A DNA stretch of 64,000 nucleotides from NCBI GenBank assembly GCA_026874595.1, contig CM049311.1:13607676-13671675 (forward strand), given 5' to 3'. This document shows positions 10,711-23,500 of this stretch, piece by piece; the stretch's first letter is position 1; every line of letters begins with the position of its first letter. The position numbers were made by a program, and so were the translations under genes. The notes beneath the pieces are model-generated. The model had not been told where the DNA came from. It did not search any database and saw nothing but the letters and a program-made list of their open reading frames with translations. This DNA comes from Sipunculus nudus (Eukaryota > Annelida > Sipuncula > Golfingiida > Sipunculidae).

Positions 10711-10929
10711 TAAGCGCACTCAACATCATCATCGTCTTCAGTCAGGCCAGCATTGAGCTGGCTGCGGACAACAAGAAGGACGAGCAGGACAAGGGTGTTA
10801 TTATCATCGCCATCAGCCTGAAAGGCATCAAACTGCCTGCGGAAGAAGGAAAATCAGGAAAACGCCGTTACCACCTTCAGCCACAGACACCACAACGTAT
10901 CAACAGGACAAAGGCATCACTATGGTATT
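10711..10929 (+). pseudogene. Coding-like relic of unknown origin
   Basis: About 65 codons of open frame with GC-rich third positions, ending at a TGA near 10934. The translation includes IIIVFSQASIELAADN and KDEQDKGVIIIA. Composition and codon use differ sharply from the flanks. There is no start codon in good context and no clear splice sites. It could be a retrocopy fragment, captured exon or contaminant-like insert. I do not recognise the protein. Confidence 0.3.
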
Positions 10930-11816
10930 TTTGAATGCTGGCTCTGGAGGCAAGAGACGCAAAAGCCTTCCTCCCTAAAATTCAAGTATGGTCGCCACAG
11001 CCTTTAAAATTTCCCTACTTTTACCTGATCTATCTAATTATTACAGAATTCCCAGACTTTTTTTATGAAATTCCTGCCTTTTTCATGAACTTGAAAAAAA
11101 AGATTTTTCCCTGACCTCGGGCAATCCTGTGATGGTACCAACTCTTTGTTTTGTGGCCTCTCTTCTCAGTATACATTTGTAAATTTCTCCAAATGTACAG
11201 AACACAGCAGCAAACCTATTTAATGGTGCTAACAAGCTTGACAAATCAAGTCTTTAATGAAAACGTTTCTGCTGAAAATTTTATCAAGATGTTAATATAT
11301 TCAACAAACATCTGTATTAAAGCTCTGCAAGAGAGTTGGGTTCGTCATTCGAATGGTGCAGTGCATACTTGTTGAACTTCTGGGAATGAATATCTAAAAA
11401 GTATGTTTCGTTTTATTCATATAATACTGTCAGTCGTATCTGCTCTTTTATGTCCAATGTAGTTAAAATTAAAATTTTGTTAATATCTGAATGGTGGTAT
11501 GTTATCTAACAACATATCTAATCTGGAGGATACTATGATCCATTTCAACCTGGGCCCTTCAAAGACTTTTATGATTAATGCTTTTCAAACATCAAGGCTA
11601 AACCACTGAACAGTCTGGAATGATCACCTAAAATAATACTGCAATGACAAACTAGAATATCAGCAGAAGCTGACAAAAGCCCTCGGCCAAAACAACAGTG
11701 TTTAGAGGTGGTAACAGTAACAAGTACTAAATATCTGTTCTCACATGGATGTATATCTGTACATGTCTCAGTTATAAATTTAAAATGCAGAGGTATGTAC
11801 CATGATTCATAACAAT
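10930..11816. other. Gene-free stretch
   Basis: Contains pyrimidine/A-rich simple sequence near 11000-11110. The 74-codon frame at 11151-11375 has no recognisable features. Nothing else supported. Confidence 0.45.
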
Positions 11817-12694
11817 CCACCAGATGCTTCCTGAAAAATAAGCTTCTAAGTTTTATTCTATTATAAGCTCTGTGACCTTGAAAAGTAAATCAAGGTCGCC
11901 CATCTTCGAACTTGACCGAGATTTTGTAGATATACGTCTTCACCAAAGAAATAAAATTCCTCTTGTGAATCCTTTTAGAGATATCCCGCTCACAAGGCCA
12001 AAGTTGAAAAATCCAAGAAAAATCCAAGAAAAATTCATTTAAAATCAGAAATTGCAGGTGGCGCCCCCAAACTTGTGCAGCAGTTACAGACCATCAGTCC
12101 CTATAATCATAGTAAAAATTGTGAAAATCCACCCAATGGTTTCTGAGAAATAAGCTTCTAAATGTTTTTTCTATAATCAGCTCTAAAACGTAAAAAAATA
12201 GGTCAAGGTCACCCATCTTCAAACTTGACCGAGATTTTGTCAATATACATCTTCACCGAAAAAATAAAATTCCTACGGTGAATCCTTTTAGAGATATCCC
12301 GCTCACAAGCCCAAAGTTGAAAAATCCGATAAAAATTCATTAAAAATCAGAAATTGTAGGTAGCGCCACCAAACTTGTGAAGCAGGTACAGACCATCAGT
12401 CCTAATAATCATAGTAAGTTTTGTGAAAATCCACCAAATGGTTCCTGAGTAATAAGCATCTAAGTGTTTTTTAATAATCAGCTCTAAAATGTAGAAAAAA
12501 AGGTCAAGGTCACCCATCTTCGAACTTGACCGAGATTTTGTCGATATACATCTTTACCGAGGAAATAAAATTCTGACGGTGAATCCTTTTCAAGATATCC
12601 CGCTCACAAGGTAAAAGTTAACGGACGCCGGACGGCCGGACGGACAGCTTGGGTGACGACAAGAGCCCATCAGCCTAGGGGCTGAGGGCTAAAA
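11817..12694 (-). mobile_element. Tandem-array element with terminal hairpin (Helentron-like, second family)
   Basis: Nearly three tandem units of about 305 bp start at 11817, 12129 and 12431. Each begins near CCACC...GG..CCTGA and includes AGGTCAAGGTC, CCATCTTC and TATCCCGCTCAC blocks. The right end has GGACGGCCGGACGGACAG and then a strong hairpin, AGCCCATCAGCC against GGCTGAGGGCT, followed by an A run. This is the same architecture (array, GGACGGACAG run, hairpin, T/A-rich junction) as the AGCTCAGCTGA family, with a different hairpin. No coding capacity is seen, so it would be non-autonomous. Confidence 0.55.
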
Positions 12695-12944
12695 ATCTAT
12701 GTAATCAGACATTCATATCTTCCATAGTTCACAAAACCATGTCAACTTGAGACAACTTCAGAGATTAATATTGAACAGTTTCGAAGAAGACAGGCCGACT
12801 TTTATGAACAACCTCCTAATAAATCTCTATGATAAATAATTAATCAGTAAGAATGAGATCAAACAAGGGTACTGCAAAGCTAAGCATCCCTTCGCAAGGG
12901 AGCATAATTATACTGGTAGTAGTACACAAATGTGAAAATGATGA

Positions 12945-13322
12945 GGCAGCTCTGTGACCTTGCACTTTGACCCTGTGACCACGAACTCAATAGGGTTCTC
13001 CATCCAAAGGTGGGTGAGCCATATGTGAAAGATGAAGGGTTTTGGTCGCACGGTTTGGCAAAAAGGTACCAAAATTTTTTTTAAGAAGAGGGTGATGTGG
13101 CCTTCACCTTTGACCCTGTGACCTCAAAATAGAGGGGTTCTTTATCTGTGCTTGGGTGAGCCATATGTGAAAGATGAAAGGTTCTGGTGAAACGGTTTGG
13201 CTTAAAGTCGGTCGACAAACCAATTCCTGACAGACGGACACCACGAGAAACGGAAGGAGGGACAAGGGAACGAATGGAGGCGTTACTACATCCCCTCCTG
13301 CAACTTTTTTTGCGAGGGGTTA
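12945..13322 (-). mobile_element. Repeat with 142-bp units related to copy A array
   Basis: Two units spaced 142 bp apart (GGGTGAGCC at 13012 and 13154). They share TTTGACC...TGTGACC and GCCATATGTGAAAGATGA with the array inside 20886-23311. The end, however, is different: CAGACGGACACC, then CATCCCCTCCTGCAAC and a GCGAGGGG hairpin partner. Probably a third non-autonomous family sharing the same internal array. Confidence 0.5.
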
Positions 13323-14451
13323 AAGAAGAGAGAGACTGACATATTTGCTAAAAGTTACATTCAGCTGAGAGCAGGTCATTTGAGTCTTAAACATGTATCA
13401 TCTACATAACAAAAGGAAAAACCTGTACTTATGCAAAGTGATCCATGGAATAGGGGGGACCGTTTTGAGGGTGCAATTCCGAGTATCCAGAAAAACCTAT
13501 AATTTATGTTTTTGGAAACAATTTTTATATTTAAGCCTGAAGTAGAAAAGCAAGGTCAAAGTGATCACAATATTTTGTTTTTATTGCATGTCATAAATAA
13601 GATTTCTGGTGAGCTTTTGGCATATCAATAACAGTTCAAATGCATATACAAGCTACCACACATGCAATATGTACAAACACTTCCTCCTATGCTCTCCTTC
13701 AGATTCTACAGAGAAAAGAAAGCCTAGGGTCTTATTTCTGAAATATAAAAAAAAGAGAATTTCATCATGCCAGTATGTGTGTGTGCATGTATTTTTTTAA
13801 TATGTACTCTTCATCCTGTCATGCAAGATTGAAATCCTCAAATAAAAAAAAAACTTTTGTCCTATATGATTTCTTCATGTTCATTCATGTCCCCAAATAG
13901 TTGTTTACCAAGGACTGCAGTTATAAAATAGTATCTCTTAAGAATACTACAGTATGAAATGGTAGGAAACGTTGAGGATCGCAGCATATAACACAGTAAT
14001 GTCAAATACACTAAACAGCTTCAAGCTGATGAGTAGTTTGGGAATGTAGGTTGCTTTGTACAGTTGTGAGGGTATTACATATCAATATATCAACACTGAC
14101 CAGTCCTGCAGCGTTAAAGCTTTACTACCACATTGACAATCAACTGTAAGTCCTCAATACTGATTACACCAGTATTACAGTCCTGAAAACTCACACCATT
14201 CGGCTCTCAACTGGTGACAACTTGGTGATTGGCGAGGCTGGATCTCCTTATACACGGGTCTTCAAACGCATGTGTGAATTTTATATGTGACATCTTGTAA
14301 TGAACCTTAAGGTAATGTGTTACTGCATGCAAACTCAAATAACGCCAACAGTAAAATGTTATGAACAAACAGGTTATGGAAAGCCTCAACTCAAGCCTTC
14401 TGAATCTCCTTTGGTTCGATATCTGTGACTGATTAAACACTCTCTATGACT
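13323..14451 (-). other. 3' flank of the zinc-finger gene, probable 3' UTR
   Basis: Downstream of the stop codon at 14454-14452. The first minus-strand AATAAA I see is at 13585-13580, which would give a 3' UTR of about 870 bases. No splice or transcript evidence. Confidence 0.35.
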
Positions 14452-14598
14452 TCAGCTCCCAGCAGGTGTGATTTCTACCTGGTACATCTCACCGTTGATC
14501 TCCACGTAATCTCCCTGTGTCAGCTTCATCACTTCATCATGCAGCAGCTGGATGCTGCCTGAGGAGGAAGATTCCTCTACATCTTCCTGTGGAGGCTC
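14452..14598 (-). CDS. Zinc-finger gene, last coding exon
   Basis: 147 bases including TGA, acceptor TGTTTCAG, phase 0. Encodes an acidic/Ser stretch and then MKLTQGDYVEINGEMYQVEI. The short final motif looks conserved-like, but I cannot name it. Confidence 0.82.
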   Translation of the reverse strand, partial: EPPQEDVEESSSSGSIQLLHDEVMKLTQGDYVEINGEMYQVEITPAGS

Positions 14599-17500
14599 CT
14601 GAAACAGCCATTCTACCCATTAAGTGTATGCTCCAACTGGAGCCCTAGTTTAAATATATGATGGTGACCTTTTTATGACTTTTAAGAAAAATACTGATGA
14701 CATTTCTTAACAACTTAGATGCTGGACTTGCACCAGTCCATCTTGAGTAACCATTAAACTCAGTAACAGAATTTTCATACTGCAAAATTATCCAATTTTC
14801 CTGACTTTTTTTAAATTTCTTAAATTTCTTCGTGTTAGGATTTAGGAATGTATACACCGTTTACATATACTAGTACTTATATAACACCAAAGTATGAGCA
14901 TACTTATCACAGGGAAAACAGATCATATCATTTACACAAACTCTATTTCTAACCTTATTTGCTATGCTTATCTAATAACACATGCTTACCTTTACAATAG
15001 GAGTTTTGTTAGGAACTGTGACTTGCACAGGTTTGGCAGGCTGGCCTGGAGCTTCAGCTAGTAGAACAGTCTGTACGTTAACTCCAGGATCTGGCTGCTC
15101 TGACTGGCTGTCTGCAGCACTGCTTGGCTCTATCTGCTGAATGATATTCTTAACATCAACACTGGAGGGCATATCTACAATGTAACTGGTGCTTCCGGTA
15201 TCCTGGTCAACCTCCACTCTCATACCATGCTTTTTGCGCATATGATCATATAGTCCACTCCTACGTCCATTTGTATAGTTACAGAGCATACACGAGACCA
15301 CTTTTGCTGGGCTTGTAGGAACTTCGCCTTCCCTGAATGCATGCTTCCTCATGTGAACAAGCATGTTCTTCTTTCGCATTGTTTTATAAGGACATAAAAT
15401 ACACTGCATGAAGGTCGAGTCCCTGAGAGCAGGCACTGCGTTATGCTGTACCTCTAAATGTTTATATAAATTGATCAATTTAACAAACTTCATTGTACAA
15501 TGTGTGCAGCTGAACATTTTTTCTCGACTATTCAAATCTGGGGGTTCATACCTCTTCTTACCCATAGAGGGCAAAATTGTAGCCTCTTCATGAATCTCTG
15601 GTGAACTGATTGCACTTTCTGCAAAATTCTCTGCTGTATCACCACATCCTTTTGGTTCAGTGATGACTTTTTTAACAGCTGGATCTGAACTCATATTATG
15701 TTTGGCCCTCATGTGTCTCAGTACATGTTCTTTCTGTGACCCATGATAACTACAGAAAGCACATGCAAAAGGCTTTTCTTTAGTATGAACTAGGATATGA
15801 CGTTTTAATCTGCTAGGACAATCTGTAACATATGAACAACGTTCACAGTATAGCTTCAGCTCCGGCCCCTTCTTATGGAACTTCTCATGTTGTTTTAAAT
15901 CTCTCTTATTATTTGCAATAAAACCACACTGTTTGCAGGTCAGTGGCAGACCCTCCTCGCCTGTGGTCTGTGGTAGGTGGCGCCTCCTTATGTGGACTTT
16001 CAAATCAGGGTTTTCATTGGCACATACATAGTCACAGTAAGGACAGTGCACCCTCTTTTCCTGAAAAAAAGAGGTAAACAACATTTACCATGGCACTTAG
16101 TGCTCGCCTAGTTTTGCACAGTTCTTGGTGTATATAAAAATTCATCATGGAACTATAAGCTTTTTTTAAACAATTATTACTAGGTCACACACACAAAATA
16201 GTTGTTCTAAGAAATGGTCACTTCTGTTTCTCATGGAAGTTTTGTGTGATGACATCACTGTCATGTAAAGGCAGTAGGATGAGCAAAAATATCTATTTCA
16301 TATTCCATGCCTTGGCAAAATATTTAGTTTCTATATCCAAATGTTATTTGAATAAATGTTTTATTTAAATGTAAAAGAGAGTACAGGAATTGGGTTTTTT
16401 TGTAAATAAAGTATTTTTTGGAGGTTACTGCCTCCATATTTTTTAATGCTTGCTTAACCAAGTATGTATATCTGCAGAATTCAATTCTGGTTCCAGACTA
16501 TGTAACAGGGCAGTATCACATGCTTCCTCTCCTTTTATATCCTGGTATTAACCAGTCCCAGTGACTACTGCACCTGCAGTCCCTGGGTATGTAATCGTTG
16601 TATTGCTCGGTCATACCAATGAGAAACCCTCGAGAGGGGAAGTCATTTTTGAGTGAAACACAGCCATGACCACATGGCTGTGGGCCATGCCCTACCATTC
16701 AAACTGCAGGGAGACGACCTTTGGTGGGGAAGACTGTGAAAGATTCCATTGCCGTTGATGAGATTCAAACTCATGATTCCCTAGCTTTGAGTCCTGGGCT
16801 CTATCTCTAGACCACAGAAGCCAGTAACAGAGTACATATTTTGCATGACAGAATATGGTGTCTTGGCATGATTGTGTTTCCTGTTACCTCATGTTTGTAT
16901 TTGATGTGTCGGTCCAGGTGGATTTTCTGCCTGAATGTTTGTGAACACAGCATACATGCGTACATCTTCTGGTCAGAGTGCACTAACATGTGACGTTTCA
17001 GGTTACTGCTGGTTGTGGCGTGGTATGAGCAGTTGGGACATGGGTGCTCTCTCTTATTTCCTGTAGAAGAAGAAAAGTCATCTCTAAAACATAGCAACCT
17101 TGCACCTTGTTGCTGCTTTGAAAATGACCCATTTTCTGTGGGCCTGCTTTTTATCTATTTGTGGATGTGTGCTGGACATCTCAAAAAGTATACACAGTGG
17201 TCTTGCATCTGTTTGCACGATTACATATGTATTGATTAGTGAAAATAGAACAAATGGTGTTGACAACTGTCTTCATATTTCAATGTTATTAGGAGCATAT
17301 TATTTAAGGAAATATGTATCATTACCATTAAGAAAGGCTCCTTGATCTGATTTCATGCATTATAAATTATCTTGCTGTTAGTGGAAGTTGTTTTTCTTAT
17401 TTTACTTAGAATAGTAAGTAAATGCAACAATTACATCATTTTACAGCAGATATGAGCAAAAAAGGTAATCAATTGCAGCTGACCATATAAAGCTCATCTG

Positions 17501-20500
17501 AAAATGAATAACTGATTTTATATGTTATGATAAGCTGGTTATTTCTTATATATAGGCACTGTATTTAAATTATTTAATTAATTTTTATTTATTTTTATGT
17601 TTAAATGGTTTAACTAGTTGATATAATACAGTGGCATTAGTTTTAGTTTTGCACTGAGCCATGATACTTAAATTTGACAGGTATCAGGTGGTTGGGATGC
17701 TTGATGTGACCTATATTGTGGACTTTCCTGAAACAAACTTGCACAGCTATTCCCCAGGCGGAACCCAAAATTCAGGGTGTGGCTTGTTATAACTAGGATG
17801 TGACTTCTGTTAGGAACTTTATGATATACTCCAAATGCAATCAATGGATAGTTTTATACTTAATCCAAACATTGCTGATGATATTCAAAAGACATTTTAC
17901 CTTGCTGGTTACCTTTGCAGATATGTTTACGGATATGCCTATCCCAGTTCACTTTTTTCGTTGTATGATAATTACAATGGGAGCACTGGATGACGTCTCC
18001 ATACTGGATCATCACCACTTTGTCCGCCCCCAGGCTACCAACCTTCTCCTGTGAGGAAAAAGATACAGAGTTAGAAATTATCTTTTCTTCTTACCAGTCA
18101 AACTGTACATGCCTCAATGTATTTTTCAAGGGCTCATGTGAATTCTTCTGGTATAAAACAGTTCACCTTTTACTACAGATCCAATATCCTTTCAAACTGA
18201 TGCAAATAAATTTTTGGAAATATTTTGTCAAACAGGAAAAGTTTAGTAACCAATTGATAGAAGTGATATTTAACTTTAAAGTTGGAATAGCCCATGCTTC
18301 AACTTCCAGTTCAGAGTTTCCAATATTTCCAAAGAATTTCAAATGCCACCAAAGAAGGTAACAATTGGAAGTTTGACGGATGAAATTATGTGAAAAAAAT
18401 AGTAGCAGATGCCAATTCTCTTGTTTTTTTTTTTTGTCATTATTTTGTCACCTATATTCAATATAGTATTCAGTAGTGCTCAGACAAAATAAAACAACTT
18501 AGAACCACATGTACACCTTACTAGTACTAGACAAAAACATGACTGTGACCTAAACATAAGCACAAACATACCTCGGGAACCATATTAACAGGGACAGAAC
18601 CCTGACTGTACACAATCTGGCCATCTACTGCTTGACTGACGTGTACCACAGAGTTGTCAGTTTCAACAACCCCAGGTTCTTGCTTCATAATCACCACATC
18701 ACCATGCTTCTGTCCGCTAATCTCTGGTGTTACTACTTCCTGTCTGGAATCATTAGCACCAGTAGCCACCTCTAACACTTCAACAGACTGGATGTGGACT
18801 TTCCCTTGGAACATCTGGGCTTCTGCTGTCAAGTTTTCTGAACTGACCCTGCTGTTAATGGATTCCTCAGTTTCTCGCTGATTTTCCTCCACATTCTCAG
18901 TTTCTATCTTGTGTCGGGTTTCCTCCAGAGCAGCCTCTGAGAGGACTTCCTGCTCTACCTGTGAAAGCTCAGACTGGTCAGCACATGCTCCGGTGTTACT
19001 CAGCTGTAGCAAGTTCTGATTTGAGCTGTCATTTGTGCAAACTTCATCATATTCAGTAGACTGTGCATCTGCGCTAGAATGTCCAGGATTGCCTGTGACA
19101 GTGTGACTGCTGTCTGTGACGTCATCCTGTACATAATGGTCTGCCTGAACTTTTGTCTCTTGTTGCATAGGACTGTCACCAGTGACATCACCAGAGTGCC
19201 CTTCCTGCTCTCTCTCTTCATCTGTCAGCCTCCTAGTGTGTGTAGCTTCACCATCATTTGGTACTTTGGCTATATTATCTAATAATGAATTATCTGATCC
19301 ATCAGAATACTTTATCATATGTTCACCACCACTGGCTGACCCTGCTGCATTACTTTCATTCTCAGACGCTAATCCAGCTGTATCAGAGTTAACGCTTCCA
19401 CCTTCAGACTGCACACCAGCACTGGATGTTCTTCCTTCGGCAGCTGGTCTCATCTGATCAGGACTGCCACTGCTAACATCAGCACTGGTATGAGCCTCTC
19501 CAGTTGCAAAAGAAATACGCTGCTTCCCAGCTGCTGAAGGCATGACAACCTGCTGTGACTGCATATGGGGCAGAATACGACCACTCTGGATCAGGTCTTT
19601 GACACGGTGAACCAAAGCCTGAGCTGATGTCGCAGTCAGACCTGACATAACATCCACCAGCACTTTGTTCCCTTGCTGTATCAGCTTCATTACGACTCGC
19701 TTGTTCTTTGGTTGAGGTCCACCAGCAGTCACAGGTGTGGCTTTGATCAGCGACGGCTGCTCAGCAGAGCTAGGTACTTCCATGGTGGTTGCTTCCCCTC
19801 TTTGAGCACATTCAGCAGTCTCCATATTTTCTTCTGGTGCACCTTTGTCATGGCTGTGATTTGGCTCTTCAGGTTTGCTGAAATTAAATGTGACAAACAG
19901 TGGATAAGACACAGCAAGGTCTAGATATACCAGTATATGCTTCTAGACAGGATGTCATTACCTCTATCATTTAAAATGGTATAAATTTTATAATTTGACC
20001 TACGTCTCTTTATCCATCTTCCCATCTTTTGGTCTGTCTCTTTGCATAAAGGGCATCTCTAAATATTATGTTCATATTTAAGCATAGCTGGGTGTTTAAG
20101 AGCAATTCAAGGCAGGGAACAGATTAAAACTTGAAGGGATACAGAAGATTAAACAATATCTGTTCTGTTGGGTGCTATTTGTCAAGTTCCTGATAAGACA
20201 AGCACATCTGGTGCTGACATCTGTTACTCAATTTTGCCACTACATGTATCAAAGTCACATAACACTTTAGAGCATGGTTTGTTTATAGATCATTAATTTT
20301 ATTTAGGCAAACACTGACTATGGGCTGAAATTTTCTAAATACGTTAAAAAGAACATTAGCTTTATTTAATTATAGTAGACTATTGAAATATATGTAAAAA
20401 ATTAGAGATTGGAATGTAGAAGAGGAAGAAACAGTGTGATATGCATTCCTGCATGAAGATATATATCATTCGCAGTTTTATTTGATGAAATAAATATTTC

Positions 20501-23500
20501 TCTCTTAGCAAATGTTCTGGAAAATCAACATGGAAAAAACCATAAGATACACAAACATACCAGATTTTTTTTTAATGGAAATGCTGACTGTTACAAATAC
20601 TTCATTTTAACAGATTAGTGAGAAAGAACATAAATTGATATATAACTAACTAGAGTTTTTGTAAGTGTAACTTGAATGCAGCAGTAACTACTGAACATTT
20701 CCACAGTAAGCATCAAGTGAGCACCAAGTTTCTGCTCAATCAGGAGCAAAGGTCAATTTCTTTCTCAACAAACTCCTCCTTCACAGTGACATTTAAAACT
20801 GTACAATAAGGTACTTAAGCCTAAAGGGAAATGCCACTGGTCCAAAATCAGTTAAATGGCATTTGATTGATCATTACTACATGATAACAAGTGACCCATG
20901 GGTCATGACGCTCAGCTGCCAAGCATGACCTGTGATCATGGACTGAGATTCACAACTTCCAGTCAAATTTTGAAGAACCAATTTGCCAATATGTGGAAAA
21001 TTTTCTATGACAACAGAAATATATATCACCTATGTCTGGTTAAAACACAGTGAACTGATGGTCTGAGGAAAATGCATGATTGTTAAGCTATCAGGAACTA
21101 TTCCAACAGCTTGCTTGAAACCTGTCAGTCTCAAAAGGAACACCACAAAGGGCAAATATAAGATCAAAATATATAGCAAAAATCAAGGAAATACATGCAA
21201 GAATTATTGAGAAACATGTGCTTCTGTATGAATTTTTATTCAATACAAGCCAACTGTACTGCACTTTTATAAATGATGGTTATATTTATTCAGAAATATT
21301 TGACCCAATCCTTTACAAGATTACATAAATATACATCCAACTGCATTCACTTTAACTGTTCTTGAGATAATATGATCAAAAGGAATTAAAAGATGGTTGC
21401 CTGGTGGCCATATTGGACTTCTGACAAGTCTGAAACCAGACAACAAACATTCTCTAAATCGGACCAAACATTAAAGAAAAATTACTGAAACTGCCCTGAA
21501 GAAAGAATTTCTAAGGTGGCTAACTGGCAGACATAATGGATTTCTGACAAGTATGACATTTGATATCCCACATTCTCCAATAAGAGACCAAACTTGGGGC
21601 AAATTATCCAGTAATAAATGCCCAAAATAATTCAAAAGGCATGTCCAGGCCCTCATATCAGATTTATAGATATGCAATTGTAAAAAGTGCAAGTCCAATA
21701 TTTTTATTATCACTCTGCTTTTCAATGGGGTCAGCAGGGTAGGTAAACTGCCAAACCTGAAAGAAAAGAAATGCAGAAAGCATGACTAAGAGTCTTGAAA
21801 TAAAACAAAAAGCCATCCTAAATCAAGGTACACATCCACATATTATGAGAACAAACACTTGCTTTTATATGTGGTGATATATATTAAAATATTCAGATAT
21901 CTAGGAAACTAAGTTTATTGCTAGGATTCCATAAAATAAACTGCAAAATGTTCCCATCATCTTATAAATCAGTAGCTAAACCTTAATACTATACTCTCAT
22001 AGTCTTAATGCCTGGCTGAAGCATTCTGACAACAGTGTTTTTGTTATGAAGTAACGAGGTACTTATCACTGAGCCTTATCACTTAATAGGCTGATACAAA
22101 AGGGAGTCATATGTCACCAGTGTCACTCACAATTACAGCCACACAGGGAGATGTACCAGCTGGAGTGGGATGGTTATATATACAAGAAAAATAGAGATGG
22201 TCTATAAAATAAGTAATTGTGAACATCCCTGACCTATGACCTTGGCCTTTTGCCCATATATCAACTGGATTCTTTCTAAATGATGGGTAACTACTGACCA
22301 CTTAAATCTGGTGTAATTACTTGGCAACCAATGGGTGAATAACTTCGACCTGCAACCTTTAACCTGCTGACCAGCTGACCCCAAAATCAATAAGTTATTT
22401 ATTCAAGCAAAAAGACCCATAAATATGAAGTTTGAGTCAAACTGAGTGATGCATAGATGTGGCATATGTGAAAGACTGAAGGTTTGGGTTGAACAGTTAC
22501 ACTTGAAATATGCTCACAAGCATTTAGAACAATTAAATATTGTGACCTTGACCTTTGACTTTTTGACCTCAACATCAATAGGCTTCTTCCCTTATTGGTA
22601 GGTTAGCCATATATGACAGATGGAAGGTACAGATTGAAAAGTTTGCCTGAAAATGACTCCACACAAGAAGTGGGTGCTGTGAACTTGACCTTTGACCTCA
22701 AAATCAACAGGTCTTTTCCCCTGTTGGCAGAGAAGCGATATCAGTGCTGGAAGGTTTGGTATGAAAAGTCTAGCTTGAAATGTGTCCAATACCTTTTCAA
22801 AGAAGTGGATCCTGTGACCCTGACCTTTGACCTTGTGACCTCAAAATCTATAGGATTCTTCTCCAACTTAGTAGGTGAGCTATATGTGAAAGATCAAAGA
22901 ATTGGGATGAAAGGGTTGGCTTAAAATGCATCCACAGGCTTTTCAAAGAAGAGGCGCCTGTGACCTTGACCTTTGACCTTTTGACCTAAAAAAGATTATG
23001 GTTCTTCCCCTGTTGGTAGGTGAGCTGTATGTGAAAGATGGAAGGTTTGGGATGAAAATTTTGTCTCAAAGAGTTATTTCTGGGGGATGCAAACACACCC
23101 CATAACTTCGAGAATATAGGTCGCAGTGACCTAATTTCAGGTTTGCAAGGGGATCTTTTTATAACCTCTAAGACTGCATAGGGTTCATGGCCCTAGCCCC
23201 TACGGTTACGATTTGTGCCCTGCTAACGGCCGGCCGGACGGACAGACGGAAGGACGCCGGACAAAGACCCATCGCTATAGCCCAGCATGACTGAAAGTCA
23301 GCTGAGCTAAAAACAAATTTAAATGTCATATCAGATGCAATGTTGATTATTCATGAAGCATAAAAGCAATGGCACTGACAACATTTTAATTTATGGCTTT
23401 GAGATAAAGTTTACAAAAGGGAGTTTGGTCATCAATCATGAACACCAAAAATCACTACCTTGGATTCTTGACTATAATATACCTAGCTTACCTTTAAATT

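Noticed and set aside
11817-12620. Evenly spaced repeats that might suggest a CRISPR array
   Set aside because: Units of about 305 bp without short repeat/spacer structure, in an animal genome; they are transposon arrays.
22613-22924. 103-codon frame in copy A, matched by 109 codons in copy B
   Set aside because: It follows the 140-bp array units and their half-sites; the similarity reflects copied DNA, not a conserved protein.
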